Positions 33,234 to 46,229 of a stretch of 64,000 bases of DNA are shown one piece after another. The first letter of the stretch is position 1. Every line of letters begins with the position of its first letter. Origin of the DNA: Beverwykella pulmonaria (Eukaryota; Ascomycota; Dothideomycetes; Pleosporales; Melanommataceae); NCBI GenBank assembly GCA_001599595.1, contig BCHH01000016.1:553901-617900 (forward strand), read 5' to 3'. The notes beneath the pieces are model-generated. The model was given only the letters and a program-made list of their open reading frames with translations. It searched no databases and was not told the DNA's origin. Position numbers and translations under genes: made by a program.

Positions 33234-36200
33234 TTTTTCTGAGCTACTTGATATCTTCTGTTTTGCATTCTAGAGGATCAGTTTTCTCTAGGTACTTTCT
33301 CGACCTCCCTTCACAGTTCCTCATACCTCATTATGCTTTTTCAACCCCTCAATGTCGGATTTTCACCCGCCTCGCCCCTTGTTTTTGCTTCACATTCAAA
33401 CAATGCCCTTAATTCCCATAACGTCTTTCCATAGCTAGTTAGAATTAGATGCTATCTCTAGTCTCTTAACTTCCTTGAATTGCATTTGCTGCCTTGTGCG
33501 TCGACCTTCGACCCTCGTACTGATTATCAGAAACTTTCTCTATGGAATTTCTGCCGAGTTTTCCAGAAATCATATGCCCTTCGCGAAGTTCAAGTTCACC
33601 AAGCATCATCGCACAACCGTACAGCAGACCTTCAGCCTGCTCATCTTTGATACATGATCGTGCTTAGCGCCACCTCACCGTGAGCATCTCGCTCATACCG
33701 GAAACTTAAATCAACCACTCCAATTTTTGTGGTGTGTCAAGATCTCTCCAGTCATCATGTTGTTGCTCTTTGTCTTCTGATATTTAAAAGCATGCCACAA
33801 GATACTAACAAACCTGTCGAGCGAGTTTTCAACCTTTAGCATTGGTCAGTTTTACCTGGAGCCCATGTCCAAACACATATACTCCAGGAATTTGAATTCT
33901 GTCCTTCTGGAAAAGAAGGTTGAGAACGTGTGAGAAGGTGAGAAGTAGGCCTAAAAGAACGTTTTTATACCTCTATGTGCTTTCCCTACGAAACAGTGTC
34001 GATTTTAGCGCCAGGTATAGATGGTAGTTAGCATAGGTTTTGATTCATCGCTCATGCGTTTGTGTTTGAGAGATTTCGAAAGAATGTGAGGTGGAGAGAA
34101 GCTAGAGGGGATCTAGCAGGAGAAGTTATACCGCTCAAGCTCAGGTTAGAAGAAGTTGCTGCTCAGCTTCATGCTTCGCCGTTGCTCACCTCTGTTTTCC
34201 TTTCTAACCTTCCCGCACTATTCAGAGCGCTTTGCAATCGCGATTGAAGGATATTGATATTAGCCTAAAGCACCAAACACATAGCGTTGAGAACGCGGTA
34301 TTTTAGCGCCGGATAGAAGAAACGAAGAAGTCGGCTTTGAAGTCTTGGGTGCCATCTTCATTATATTTAAAAATGTATGAGATGGAGGGGGCAGTGGGAA
34401 GCTAGGGCGTGAACTTTATACTGCCCATAATTCTCTCAGAATGAATCAAGTTTCAACGGAATGTTTTCTCTAGCGTGCATGGCTTATTCATGAATTATGT
34501 AACGTGTGGGTCTATGTGCTTCGTTCTTCCTGATTTGTATCGCAATACTTTGTTTCTTCGTTGTCGTTGCCATTCATTTTTGATTTGGTGTTAATAATCA
34601 TTTCTAATGAAGTGATGATTTTGAGCAACGAGTTCGGTGTGTGCGTGTCGCTATTTGCCGGACCACTCCGCCATCTTTCATTCTTTTGCAGCCATATGTA
34701 AGCGTTGGTACATAGTGCCATTTGCTTGGTGAGGAAAGCATTCCCTAACGAGGGCATTTATTCCATAGGATCTTATCGCTGCATTTTACATTGTGTACAC
34801 CGGGATGGACTCTCATGATCGTTGGTGGAGGTGAGGTCCTTCAATATCCGCCATCTTGCAGGTGCATCTGAGGAAGGGCACAAGGGTTACAGTGCAGCGA
34901 TAACTGAAAGGGTAATAAGTCGCATGAGTCGTAGTCAAACTCAAATAACTGATAAGCGACTTCCGTTCCACCTTCCTTAGCATCTTCGTGCAGGACACCG
35001 GATAGTAGATCCGCCGACGTTGATAGTTGATGATAGCAGGGACGAATAGACGTGTTGGTGGATGCACAGCTCCGAGATTCGGCAACGGTAAGTCTAACAA
35101 CAATACAAATCAGCGCCAGAGTCCAATATCGACGGCAACTCCGTATTTGAAGCAATTGGTAATCGAAAACACCAAGCGATGGGAACAGCAACATTAATTG
35201 TCCACGTGGTCCCTTAGGGTAAACACAAACTTGCGCTCCACTTCCTGGCAGAAGCCGCGCACGACGATCGCTGTTCAGTCGTACAGATACGCTATCAGAT
35301 GCTTGCAGCGGAGGCGCCGCAGCGAATAGTCCTCATTGGTTGTTAAAGGAAGGCATCTCTCTTCTTAGCCGAGATTGGAAACGCCGTGCATATGCGGATC
35401 ACGTGGAGAATGGCAACTGCTCGGCATCAAGCCGATTTGCTTGTTGAGATGTTGTATTTCCGGTGGAAACAAACATTGGGCTGGCTAGAAATGATGACAT
35501 TATGATCGATTATCTTGCCCGCTACCTTTCTATGTCTGATGACATTGCCTACTGCCGTCATATTTTCCCACTGTCTGTTAAGCTGTCACGCTGCACGAAG
35601 CATATCTGCAGGCCAGGACATACTCACTAGCGAATGGGATCATTTGAGTTCTGCTAGCGCCTAAAGGCATGCCAAGGCCCACACTTCACTTCGATCCGCT
35701 GGAAACCGCCTCCAGACTTCCACACAGTTCTTTTCCCTACCACGTACGGACGGACTGCAGTTACAGCGTACCAGCCCACCTGCTTGGCCGTCAAGTTCTC
35801 GCTCAACACTGCATGATTCCCTGGGCCCTGCATCTATCCCCCGTAGTCGCATTGACCATCCGAACAACACGTCGAAATTTGTTGCTGGGAGGCGATATGT
35901 GCAGGCAGCAGCAATCTGTGCGCCTTCTAGCCCCTGTCCGTCATACAGCGTCGCGAGAGCTTGCATGGCCCAAAGACGAGTGCTCCGCTTTGTCTGGGGA
36001 TGGATGACAGAGCGGCCCGGTTCTCTGGACCTGAATAGGGTCACTCGCTATCATCGCCTCTCGTCCACGACGACAATATTGAGAAGGCGTAATCAGGGGC
36101 TTCCCTCTTTGGACTCGAGATTGCTACCCTTTTATCTCTGCTATATCTCATCGGAGGCGCGGGAAGGTGGGCTAGGGACCGTGGCACGCGACGTCGTGCT

Positions 36201-36563
36201 GTGGCGGCAGATAGGGTTTAGCGCGGATTGAGTGCTTCGATGAATTGCGTGATCGGAACTCCGAAAGGGAACTCACCGCTCTCCTCCCTCCCTCACTTGA
36301 TAAATAAGTGGCCCCCCGCCGCAAAACTGACGCTTGACTATTAACACCTTGCCTTCACGTGACCACTTCCCCCATACGGAGCCCAGTCGCTAATATCTTC
36401 TTTTGGCCGCCTTACGCCCTCGGCTGCACAACGTGTCGCTTTCAGCCACGCCCACGGATTACCCGCCTTGCGACGTATCCAACGGAGCCACTCGAATTTT
36501 ACGACATCTGCAGACCGAATTGCGACAGCTTGGAGTGGAAAGCTTGTCTCGACAACAACTAAC
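33234..36563. other. Long gene-poor stretch
   Basis: About 3.3 kb upstream of the sulfatase gene. Short frames exist, such as 34841-35194 (minus, 117 residues with one hydrophobic stretch TLALICIVVRL) and 35661-36044 (minus, 127 residues), but none shows a domain or a good splice context. I call no gene here. Confidence 0.4.
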
Positions 36564-38711
36564 ATGGCCCCAAGTCTCTTAATTCAGCCAGAGACGCCCT
36601 CCTCATTTCTCCCCGCGTCAACGAAATCGTCGGCCTCGAGGCTTCTCGACGTCGGTGGTCTCTCGCTTGAAGCTCACGTCCCTGTGGGTAGTACTTTTCC
36701 TAGTCATTCTTCTTCTCCTTCTGCCAATGGCAGTGTTCAAAATGGTAGCAGTAGCAACGGGGTTGCCGGCAGGTCTGGTACGGCGGGTTCTCATTTGGAT
36801 GGCACTTCTTTCATCACATCTCAGACTCTCCTTCAGCAGTCAAGGAACTTTGGGGCTGCTGGTCTTCCCATAGAAGGCCCTCACAAGAAACCAAATATTC
36901 TGTACATTATGGCCGACCAAATGGCCGCGCCGCTCCTCAAGATGAATGACCCCAACTCGCCCATAAAGACACCGAACCTTGACGAACTCGCCAGAACTGG
37001 CGTAGTTTTTGGCAGCGCTTACTGCAACTCACCACTATGTGCTCCGTCACGCTTCACCATGTGCACAGGCCAGCTTCCCTCAAAGATTGGAGGCTACGAC
37101 AACGCATCAATCTTAGGCCCCGAAGAGCCGACATATGCTCACTACCTTCGACGAGAAGGTTACGAGACTGTGCTCGCAGGGAAGATGCACTTCATAGGCC
37201 CTGATCAGCTTCACGGGTTTGAGCATAGGTCCGCGCGTGCTTCTCCAGCTTGAAAGGAAGTTCTGCTAATCTCACCGTTCTAGACTCACTTCTGACATCT
37301 ATCCTGGCGATCTAGGTTGGGCTGTTAACTGGGACAAACCGGAGGAACGCCAGGAGTGGTACCACAATATGTCCTCTGTCACGCAGGCCGGTCCTTGCGT
37401 TCGATCTAATCAGCTGGATTACGACGAAGATGTAATGCACAAGGTACGATTGACTTTACAAACGTAGTGAATATACGCTTTGATCAATCTAGATTGAGAA
37501 CTGTCCGAAACAGTCCCTTTTAACCTGCCAATCCCTCTGTACCTGTATTTGTTCCAACCTCTACTAACGAAATATAGGCTTCTCAGTACCTTTATGATTA
37601 TGTTCGTTCTGATCCGAAGGAGCGCCGACCCTTCGCGATGACTATATCATTGACCCACCCTCATGATCCGTACACCATGACCCAGGAGTATTGGGATCGA
37701 TACGAAGGTGTCCATATTCCATTACCTGACGTCCATATTCAGCAGGAGGATCAGGATCCTCATTCGCAGCGGCTTTTGAAGACGATCGACTTCTGGAATA
37801 ATCCCATCACAGACGAGGCAGCTAGACGGGCGCGCCGTGCCTACTTCAGCGCTTGCACGTTCGTCGACGATCAGGTTGGAAAGCTGATGAAACTCTTGAA
37901 GAACTGCCATCTGGACAAAGACACTGTCATTGTATTCTCTGGAGACCATGGCGATATGCTCGGAGAGCGAGACCTGTGGTATAAGATGTCTTGGTTCGAA
38001 AACAGCGCTCGCGTTCCGATGATTATTCATCACCCAGCTAAGTTTGCACCCAAGCGGGTCACTGAGTCAGTCTCTACTATGGATCTTCTCCCTACATTTG
38101 TAGATATTGCGGGCGGTGATGCTTCGGCCATACTTCCAATTGATGGTGTAAGTCTATACGACTATCTGTTGTCGGACGCGCCTGGAAAGGACGAGGTCTT
38201 TGGAGAATACATGGGAGAGGGTACTGTCACGCCAGTCTACATGATACGGCGAGGCCCGTGGAAGTACACAACTTCTTTAGTCGATCCGCCTCAACTCTTC
38301 AATCTTGTCGACGACCCCAAGGAGCTCGATAATCTGGCAACGTCATCGAAGCTTGGGCATGCCCAAGTGCTCGCTGCATTCGAGGCGGAAGCGAATGAGA
38401 AGTGGGACTTTCAAAAGATCCATCAGGACGTCCTGAGAAGCCAACGAAAACGTCTTATTGCATGGGAAGCGCTGCAAATCGGTATGCACAATTGTTAAAT
38501 TTCGCAATCCCCTCATGCTAACGGCCAGATAGGTCGCAAAGAAACTTGGGATTATCAACCACCTTGCAACGACAAGGACCGGTTCATTAGATCCCACATA
38601 CCCCTCGATGAGCTGGAGCGTCGTGCTCGTTTCCCAGTTGTTGATGCAAACGGCCGCGAGCATACTGCTGGGGCATCTCATCACGGGGCTGCAGCTGCTA
38701 TCGGCCAGTGA
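36564..38711 (+). CDS. Sulfatase, choline-sulfatase-like
   Basis: Alkaline-phosphatase-superfamily sulfatase; best guess choline-O-sulfate to choline plus sulfate. Exons 36564-37228, 37284-37443, 37578-38481 and 38533-38711 give 635 residues. The formylglycine signature LCAPSRFTMCTGQLPS places the modified Cys at residue 159. Metal ligands are suggested by NILYIMADQ near the start of the domain and by FSGDHGDMLGERDLWYKMSWFENSARVP, which is characteristic of choline sulfatases, as is THPHDPY. The first ~110 residues are a Ser/Asn/Gly-rich extension of low complexity not needed for catalysis; an in-frame ATG at 36468 could lengthen it further. No signal peptide is visible, consistent with a cytosolic enzyme for sulfur or osmolyte recycling. 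Confidence 0.88.
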
Positions 38712-39382
38712 TGGCTTCGGATCGCTTGGTGTTTGGTCGACATTCTAGCATTGGAACGCGATTGTATGTTTTGCCGTTTCCTCTTGACCCCAATCTCTGC
38801 TTGGTTCAACATTTTCAGCGATACTTGGTGTACAACCATTCTTCATGCTTTTATGACCTTATGTAAATCCATCGACATTTCGTCCTTTTGGTTGCTTGCG
38901 AATATTAGAGCGTTCAAGCGGATTTTCATGGCGGCGATTAAGCACTATTCATTCTCTGAAGATAATACTCTGAGCGATGAGACTGTAGAACGTGAGACAT
39001 GTACAGTACTAGTACATATGTGAACCTTGTCACCACTTTTTGGTCAGCTCACCGAGCAGACGAATGTGTCATGTCCTCTGAGCCGAAGAGACTCGATCAA
39101 TTCTTTGGTGTTAGGATTTGAAAACTGCTTTACTGTACCCGTGATTGTGATTCGGTGGTTGATGCTTCACCGCCTTTGATTTGGTGGCGCGGGGCCCAGT
39201 GGATCACATGATGACCTCCTCCTTCAACCTCCGTCTTTAACCTGGAGATCGCGCACCTCTCGCGCTGGCTCAAAGACTAACAACAGCTTAACACGATAGC
39301 AATAGCAACAGCAACCCTGCTCCTTATAAACGCTCAAACCCCTCTCGCGACCACCTCAACAACCTCAAGCTCCCTTTACACT
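38712..39382. other. Intergenic, sulfatase / RAD6
   Basis: Tandem genes on the same strand; promoter of RAD6 lies here. No further gene is seen. Confidence 0.4.
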
Positions 39383-40050
39383 ATGTCCACCGCTGCGCGC
39401 CGCCGGTTGATGCGAGACTTCAAGGTACGCTACTTCTCGAGGGCAAATGGCTTCAGCAGTCACTTTCCTGATGAGATTGCGAAATACCGTTTACGTTTTA
39501 TTTACAGCCCAGCTAACGAACGAGTCCCACAGCGTATGCAAACTGATCCTCCCGCTGGGGTATCCGCCTCGCCCATCGCCGACAATGTTATGACCTGGTA
39601 CGCCACCCCGCACGCGACCCCCTTCCGCCAACGTTTTCAACTAACACAACAACAGGAACGCAGTCATCATCGGACCCGCAGATACACCCTTCGAGGACGG
39701 AACCTTTAGGCTAGTAATGCACTTTGAGGAGGCGTATCCTAACAAGCCGCCGGGTGTGAAGTTCATTAGCCAGATGTTCCACCCGAACGTGTACGGCACC
39801 GGGGAGCTCTGTCTGGACATTCTGCAGAACAGATGGAGCCCGACGTACGATGTCGCGGCTATCCTGACCAGCATCCAGAGGTGCGTTAATGGTTACTTGT
39901 CAAGCGCAACCTGCTAACGTTCACAGTCTTCTCAACGACCCCAACACCTCCTCCCCCGCCAACGTCGAAGCCTCGAACCTGTACAAGGACAACCGCCGGG
40001 AATATACTAAGCGGGTCCGCGAGACGGTCGAGAAGAGCTGGGAGGACTGA
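39383..40050 (+). CDS. RAD6: Ubiquitin-conjugating enzyme E2 RAD6/UBC2
   Basis: E2 enzyme that with Rad18 ubiquitylates PCNA and with Bre1 ubiquitylates histone H2B. Four exons (39383-39424, 39533-39597, 39656-39880, 39927-40050) give exactly 151 residues, the Rad6 length of filamentous fungi without the acidic tail of budding yeast. [25 protein letters not shown] is split across exons 1 and 2. The active-site Cys is residue 88 in [12 protein letters not shown], next to the HPNVY (HPN motif). The end [10 protein letters not shown] is typical. Intron 1 (108 nt) has a stop-free frame that can mislead a gene finder into a 108-residue product. Confidence 0.97.
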
Positions 40051-40794
40051 GCTCGGGTCGACTAGCCTGGGGCGTGGGGAATACTAGAATTATGACATGA
40101 CATATAACGAAGGAGTTTTATAGGGTCGAAAGTAGATACAGCAGTCTGGGTTGCTGGGTCTTTGGTCACGCACAGCGAGGCGTCTTGGGGTTCTCTTATG
40201 ATTTGAGATATGGCCGTCTCTGGGTTTGCACTTTGCTGTCTTCTTCTGTCTTCAACATGCATAGCTACCTAGATAGCCCGCGTATGAATAACAAGTGTAC
40301 GATTTTTTACCTTTAGCTGCGCAAGAAAGCCAGAGCGAGAGGCAACTTTCACCCATGGTTGAGTGCTGCCTTACTTTTGGTGTAGAGCTAGACCCCCGCT
40401 ACCACCGAGTAGGCGCGCTACAACGGATGGGCTGCGCGTGTGGCGGCATCAACAGCGTGCATGTGAGTTGACTTGTCGAATTCCCTCGCCGAAGCCCTCG
40501 CTCACACTGTTATTCACTCATTTCCATGCTGCTGGCCCACACCGTCGCCCAGCACCCTCTGCCTGCTCTTCCACCGCGCTGCGCTACGCTGAAACGGGGG
40601 GATAATTTGATCTCCCCTGAGGGCGGCGGGGCCTAATTGCATCAACGCGCCGAGCCTTAATTTGCAGCGTCGACGCCCACAACACAAGCTGGCAGCACCC
40701 ACGACACGACACACCCACCGCGCTACCTCCGAGAGCTTGAGAGCACATACAGCAGCGAGGGCCGTGGGGCCGACACGCGATCTCTGGCACCAAC
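40051..40794. other. Intergenic, RAD6 / kinesin
   Basis: About 0.74 kb, C+A rich just before the kinesin start. It holds the kinesin promoter and 5' leader; no gene is seen. Confidence 0.4.
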
Positions 40795-43700
40795 ATGGCG
40801 TAAGTGTTCTCCAGCCGGCGCGGCCACTGCCAGCGTGAAGCTAATCTTTATGGCGACTACAGGAGCTCCAACTCCATAAAAGGTGCGTATTCCAGCGAGA
40901 CGCGATACAGACTGCGACGATGCGGGTTACTGACTGTGCGGTGATGCAGTGGTGGCGCGGTTCCGCCCACAGAACAAGGTCGAAATCGCCAGCGGGGGTG
41001 AGCCAATTGTGGAATTTAACTCGGACGACACATGCACAATCCAGGTACGCCGATGCTCTGTGGTGCTCTCTGCGAAACAAAGAATACACTGCGAGACATG
41101 TTTGCTGACTGACATGGGGCGCTGTAGTCGAGAGAAAATGCCGGCGCCTTCACCTTCGACCGCGTGTTCGACATGGCGTCGCGCCAGGCCGACGTTTTCG
41201 ACTTCTCCATCCGACCCACCGTCGACGACATCCTTAATGGATACAACGGGACTGTGTTTGCGTATGGTCAGACGGGAGCAGGAAAGTCATATACCATGAT
41301 GGGGAGCAACATCGACGATGAGGTGGGCAAGGGCATCATTCCGCGTATTGTCGAGCAGATCTTCGCGAGCATCCTGGCCTCTCCGAGCAACATTGAATAC
41401 ACCGTCCGCGTTAGCTATATGGAAATCTATATGGAGCGTATCCGAGATCTTCTGGTCCCACAGAATGACAACTTGCCGGTTCACGAAGAGAAAAATCGGG
41501 GAGTGTACGTCAAGGGCTTGCTGGAGGTTTACGTCTCGAGCGTGGAAGAAGTCTACGAGGTCATGAGAAGAGGTGGGAATTCCAGAGCAGTCTCCGCCAC
41601 GAACATGAATCAGGAGTCTTCGCGGTCACATTCCATTTTCGTCATCACTGTCACACAGAAGAATGTTGAAACTGGTTCGATGAAGAGTGGCCAACTTTTC
41701 TTGGTCGATTTGGCGGGCTCAGAAAAAGTTGGAAAAACGGGTGCCAGCGGACAGACGCTGGAAGAAGCGAAGAAGATTAACAAGAGTTTGAGTGCTCTAG
41801 GCATGGTCATCAATTCTCTAACGGACGGCAAATCTTCGCATATCCCGTACCGAGATTCGAAACTTACACGTATTCTCCAAGAGTCCCTAGGTGGAAACTC
41901 CAGGACGACACTCATTATCAACTGTTCCCCTAGTAGTTACAACGATGCTGAAACACTGGGGACGTTGAAATTTGGTATGCGAGCGAAGACAATCAAGAAC
42001 AAGGCCAAGGTCAATGCAGAACTTAGTCCAGCAGAGCTCAAGGCCATGCTCAAGAAGGCTCAAGGGCAGGTTGTGACATTCGAAACCTACATTGTTCTTC
42101 TCGAAGGCGAAGTCCAACTCTGGAGAGCGGGAGAGACAGTACCGAAAGAAAAGTGGACAGCAGCCCTGGAACACGGCCCAAGCACAGGAAAAAAGACACC
42201 TGCGCCTCCTTCACGAGCGCAAACACCTTCAAGACTTGACGCTACAAAGGCCGCAGATACACCATCACGGCCAGACTCAAGATTGGACATCGAGCGTGCG
42301 GGTACACCGAGCCTACCGCTAGATAAAGATGAGAAGGACGAATTTCTGAGGCGGGAAAACGAGCTTCAAGACCAGGTAGCGGAGAAGGAGACGCTTCTCA
42401 ACAAGGCCGAAGATCAACTCAAGACGGCCAAAGATGAGCTTCAATACTACAAGGAGCGGGATTCAAAGTCACACAAGGAGAAGGAGCGACTGCAAATTGA
42501 GCTCAATGAGATGCAGATGCAAGTTGAGAAGATCAGCTTTGAGGGTAAGGAGGCGGCGATTACGATGGATGCTTTCAAGGAGGCCAATGCGGAGCTCACG
42601 GCGGAGTTAGACAAAGTAAAACAGCAGCTTCTAGAAGCCAAGATGAACGCACAGGAGTCGAGTGCTGCGCTAGACGAAAAGAAGAAAAAGAAGGCGGAAG
42701 CAATGGCACAGATGATGGCCGGATTCGATCTCGGTGGAGAAGTCTTCAGCGAAAACGAACGCAGCATCCGGAAAATAATCGAACAGCTTGACGCTCTTCA
42801 CGATATGAGCTCTTCTGGCGAAGCTGTAGCGCCAGACTCACTCAAAGAGCTCAGAGAGAAGCTTGTGGAGACACAGGGCATCGTTCGGCAAGCAGAACTA
42901 TCTTTGACCGCGCGGAATGAGGAAGAGAACGTCCACACCCGACGCCGCGAGGCGCTTGAGGCTCGCGTTGCGAATCTGCAACAGTCATACGAGGAACTCC
43001 TTGAACGAAACCTTTCGGAACAAGACACTGCGGAGTTGAAGGAGAGACTCGCAGACGCTTATGGCGCGCGACAAGAAGGCAACCTTGAGCTCGCAGAGGA
43101 GTTGAAGCTGGACGCGGCTCGCAAGGCGGAAGAAAATCAGCGACTTAAGACGGAAGTAGAGAGTCTCCAACAGCGGATCAAGAGCGGCGCGATTGCGAAT
43201 GGAGTAGCAAGTGGCATCAATGGCAAGACTGTGCAGCAACAAATTGCTGAGTTCGACAACATGAAGAAGAGCTTGATGCGAGACCTGCAGAACAGGTGCG
43301 AACGGGTAAGTGCATGCCTTCGCTTTCTCCAACATATAGCAAGGCAACATCATATTTACTAATATGTATAAAGGTTGTCGAGCTCGAAATCTCGTTAGAT
43401 GAAACGCGCGAGCAATACAACAACGTACTCCGAACCTCCAACAACCGCGCTCAGCAAAAGAAGATGATGTTCTTGGAGCGCAATCTCGAACAGCTGACTG
43501 TTGTCCAACGACAGCTTGTCGAGCAAAACTCTTCGCTCAAGAAAGAAGTCGCTATTGCGGAGCGGAAGCTCATCGCCCGCAACGAACGCATCCAGTCTCT
43601 TGAATCTCTGCTCCAAGATTCGCAAGAGAAACTCACCGCCGCGAATCACCGGTACGTGAAGACTATTTTCTATAACAACCATCTTGTCGATAAAGAAAAC

Positions 43701-44087
43701 ATTTATCATCCTCTTCACATTGATAGCTCTTTCACCCAAGAGGCTCATCGCTCCCATTCTTTGCATAACTCACTCCCTCCTCCCACTCCTAAGCCTGGCT
43801 GGATTGTCGTTAACAGCCCAATCTCTAGATTCGAAGCGCAACTCACAGCGGTTAAAGAGCGCCTCGAGGCCGCCAAAGCCGGCTCCACACGCGGTCTCGG
43901 CTCGCCCACGTCCGGCGCATCGTTCGCCTTCGGCGGCGCCGGGGGCTCTCGCATCGCGAAACCTCTTCGAGGAGGCGGCGGACCGGTTCAAGACGGCCCT
44001 GTATTGCCTGTGTTGAGTAACCTACAAGCACAGGAGAGTGGACAGACAGGCGGGAAGAGGACGAGCTGGTTCTTCAATCAGCGGTGA
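40795..44087 (+). CDS. kinA: Conventional kinesin heavy chain (kinesin-1, fungal Nkin/KinA type)
   Basis: Plus-end microtubule motor for vesicle, endosome and dynein transport in hyphae. Six exons: 40795-40799, 40863-40882, 40950-41044, 41128-43305, 43374-43651, 43829-44087, giving 944 residues (Neurospora Nkin has 928). The first two coding exons are only 5 and 20 nt, and together encode MASSNSIK; they are supported because they restore the family start and phase. Motor domain ~1-330: ATP P-loop GQTGAGKSYTM, switch I NQESSRSHS, switch II DLAGSEKVGKTG, and the HVPYRDSKLTR-type block HIPYRDSKLTR. The neck and stalk are followed by long coiled coils; the tail has the Gly-rich GAGGSRIAKPLRGGG, containing the IAK autoinhibition motif. 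Length and motifs indicate an intact motor. Confidence 0.96.
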
Positions 44088-46229
44088 TGATCAGGCATTT
44101 AGAAGGTGTGGAAGATATATTGGATATGTTCAATTACTGCATGTGTCTGGCAGGCGTCGTGGTGGGCGGTCTGAAGATGTGTTTGGGCAAGAGGGATAGA
44201 TTTGGAAGGGATCTCTTCGCATCATGGAACAGAGTTATGGACGAGAGATGAAGATGCCGTATTGATGAAGACGAGGAACGTGCTAATGAACGATTGCATC
44301 TGTGGGGAGTTGGTTGCACTTTGGCTTCTTTTTATTTTTTGGAGTGTTTATATCCCCACCTTCCAGTGCTAGCATACTAGAATAGAACAACATTGTTTAA
44401 GCCTAACTCTAATAGTTTTGCCATTTCACGGATCCGTGTACACTCTTCCGGACGAAATTCAGGTCTTGGGCCAAGGCGCCCCCGGCCAGGGCTGGTGCCT
44501 CACTTGCGTCTCCTACAGAAGCCCTCCACTACTTTTCTCTATTATGAAAACACCTGTCCCAGTAATATTGGTCCCGCCCATTACGTCTAGCGCAACGATT
44601 TCGGTACTAAACTCTTTCACTGTTCAATTGCTCAGTTCCAGTACTACTAAGGAGTCCACGCCGTACTCAAACAACGACTTCGCAGTGTCAATCTCCGAGG
44701 CACTCATCGCCAACGCGTGTGCTGATTTACTCGATAATACATCGACCACCATTCCGGCTCTCTCGTTTTACTTTTTTGCCTTTTGAAAAGCGCGGATGAC
44801 ATGAGCTGTCCTGTTCCTGGAGCCGTTGAGGGCTGATCCTAACCCCATAGTCTATTAAAAAGGCCGAGAAGAAATGCTGCGAAATTGCCGGCCCCGAGTG
44901 CGAAACGCTGACAACCTATTATTATTTGGCCTTCAACTTTGCGTACGATCTGCTTGTGTATACTTAGCGGAGAGCGGGTACAGATAATGTCCTATGGTCG
45001 AAGCCGTTGAATTATGATCCTCTGTGGAGTACACGCCCATAGAGCTCGATACAGGTTTTGTAAAGTTGGCGAGGAAATCCGCCTGAGGCGTGGCTAGCAT
45101 TTCCCTTTGGGCGTGTTGCCTCCCTCCTAGTTTCTCCACTGCTCCTTTCCAGTGTACCAATTTGTTATCATAGTGTCTTCGGCCACATATCACCCCACCC
45201 ACGACGGGCGCATCACTAGATAACAACATAGAGATAGGTGTGTGAGATCCCAAGCAGCACTTCAATCGCCATGAACTCCATCGGTGCGACAGCGCGCCGC
45301 TGCGCCCGCTGCCGAGCTCCTTGGCAAGGTCCAAAAACGATGCTCAGGTGCTGGACACTATGCTGAACAGCTCATGACTGCAAGACATGAAGACGCAGCG
45401 GACTTAGACTTGGGTCCCCGCCAATTCGCGCTGCTTGTCACGATAAGCCATCTGCTGATTGGAGTGCCCTGCCCTGGTATTACTCTCCTCGTCATAGTGT
45501 GTAGTGTTATCCGTTTCGGCGTGAGCGTGTGGGCGGCGGAAGGGTAGAAGAGATTGGACACTCTTGATTCTACACATATTGCTTTCTGGTGTCTGTTTTC
45601 GTGTCCGCGAGGGGACCTCGTTGCTCCGCTGCGGGGGCCATTGTTGAGGACGGGTGTGGACAGCAAGTAATCGAGCGGCAGCCGAGATCGGAATAGGCGC
45701 GTCGTCCACGACATCCTGGGTTCGGGGATTCTCCGCGCCCCTTCATTGTCATTGCTTGGTTCGTATCGATCTCGAAGAGCACCGCGCGTCGTCGTTTCGG
45801 TCGTGCGAAGGATGGATGTCGTGGGGCGGAGAGGCAAGGTAGGCTTCGGCATTTCGAAGCTCAATTGAATCCTGTGCCAAGCAAAGGGGGGCAGCGCTCA
45901 AGCCAACTCACCCCTTATCAACTTTGCCATTTCTTGCCTTGTTGCTTCGCACAGGGAGCATTTTGTCAATCACACAACACGCACGGCCGATACTAGCCAT
46001 ACAGCACGAGACTAATGAGTCAATGGCGAACTCTGACGTCACAGAGGCGAAGTGCCTGTGACCAGCTGTGCAAGTACCCCTGGCTTCGTATATACCGTAT
46101 GGGCGTAATACGACTGCGTATATACGTGGACTCTATGCCCCTCATACTCCCAAATGTACATACTGCGCCCACGGGGGCTTCGTGATCTTTTAGTGCCAAG
46201 TCGCTTGCCTTCCCAGGAGAAGTAAACGA
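44088..46229. other. Gene-poor stretch with weak ORFs
   Basis: About 2.1 kb. Frames 44418-44786 (plus, 122 residues, hydrophobic and Ser/Thr-rich) and 45358-45864 (minus, 168 residues, Arg/Ser-rich) have no domain, and both lie in sequence without clear splice context. I do not call them as genes. Confidence 0.35.

Noticed and set aside
39383..39709. 108-residue continuous frame reading through RAD6 introns 1 and 2
   Set aside because: The spliced model gives the exact 151-residue RAD6 with Cys88; the read-through frame is an artefact.
44418..44786. 122-residue plus-strand frame downstream of kinesin
   Set aside because: No homology, no splice or promoter context, and composition like random frames in this spacer.
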